Positions 6,172 to 6,400 of a DNA stretch of 6,400 nt are shown here, in pieces. The notes below the pieces were generated by a model. That model saw only the letters and a program-made list of their open reading frames with translations, was not told the origin of the DNA and did no database searches. A program made the translations under genes and the position numbers. This DNA is from an uncultured Prevotella sp. (lineage in GTDB: Bacteria; Bacteroidota; Bacteroidia; Bacteroidales; Bacteroidaceae): the NCBI GenBank assembly GCA_900553155.1, contig USCM01000121.1, positions 1-6,400 on the forward strand. The letters run 5' to 3'. The number at the start of each line of letters is the position of its first letter. The first letter of the stretch is position 1.

Positions 6172-6400
6172 ATGAAGAAAATTGTGATAGCCATCGACGG
6201 CTACTCATCGTGCGGAAAGAGCACTATGGCTAAAGACCTCGCCAAAGAAGTGGGATATATATACGTAGACACTGGTGCTATGTATCGTGCCGTGACATTG
6301 TTTGCCATGCGTCAAGGTTTGTTCGATGCCGAAGGCAACATCAATGTGGAGAAACTTGAGAGTCTGTTGCCTAACGTGAACATCTCTTTCAAGCTTAACC
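6172..6400 (+). CDS. cmk: Cytidylate kinase, N-terminal part (partial)
   Basis: The first 76 codons of a gene that continues past the window encode a (d)CMP kinase, which phosphorylates CMP and dCMP with ATP in the cytosol. The protein starts MKKIVIAIDG and continues into a P-loop, GYSSCGKST (10-18), with K16 binding the ATP phosphates. YVDTGAMYRAVT, typical of the CMP-binding region of the family, follows at about 31-42. The ATG at 6172 puts the P-loop at the expected distance from the N-terminus. The gap after porQ is 35 bases, AT-rich, and holds no TAnnTTTG box that I can see, so read-through from the SulP promoter is likely. The C-terminal part, including the rest of the NMP-binding insert and the lid, is not in view. 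Confidence 0.95.
   Translation, partial: MKKIVIAIDGYSSCGKSTMAKDLAKEVGYIYVDTGAMYRAVTLFAMRQGLFDAEGNINVEKLESLLPNVNISFKLN

Overview
The window looks like an ordinary stretch of chromosome from a member of the Bacteroidetes, most likely order Bacteroidales and close to Prevotella. Four things point that way. A type IX secretion barrel protein (PorQ) lies directly upstream of a cytidylate kinase gene. There is a SulP transporter and a TonB of Bacteroidetes type. A protein beginning MPYRR matches a family I recall only from Bacteroidetes. One intergenic region carries a near-ideal Bacteroidetes promoter (TTTG, 19 bp, TAnnTTTG), and Shine-Dalgarno sites are mostly absent. All genes are on the + strand and coding density is very high.

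Bases 1-3397 read as one transcription unit whose promoter lies outside the window. It holds the last 36 codons of a probable dihydroorotate dehydrogenase (pyrD), an energy transducer TonB starting 4 bases later, a short-chain polyprenyl diphosphate synthase 16 bases later, an 81-base gap with a perfect 11-bp inverted repeat, a conserved helical protein of unknown function, and a TatD-family metal-dependent hydrolase whose ATG overlaps the previous stop codon (ATGA). These are unrelated housekeeping functions: pyrimidine synthesis, energy transfer to the outer membrane, isoprenoid supply, and a nuclease-like hydrolase.

Bases 3398-3512 are a short AT-rich spacer with the promoter. It drives a SulP/SLC26 anion transporter with a C-terminal STAS domain (3513-5183). 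Five bases later comes porQ (5189-6136), an outer-membrane beta-barrel protein of the type IX secretion attachment complex. After a 35-base gap the 5' part of cmk (cytidylate kinase) runs off the end of the window. The transporter gene uses ATC for most isoleucines, whereas the upstream housekeeping genes use ATA, so it stands apart in codon choice.

I found no mobile element, CRISPR array, tRNA, rRNA or defence system, and nothing that I would call a new biological system. The points most worth following up are the unknown MPYRR-family gene, the intergenic hairpin before it, the promoter region with a tandem TTTGCTA repeat, the codon contrast of the transporter, and the product length of the prenyl synthase.
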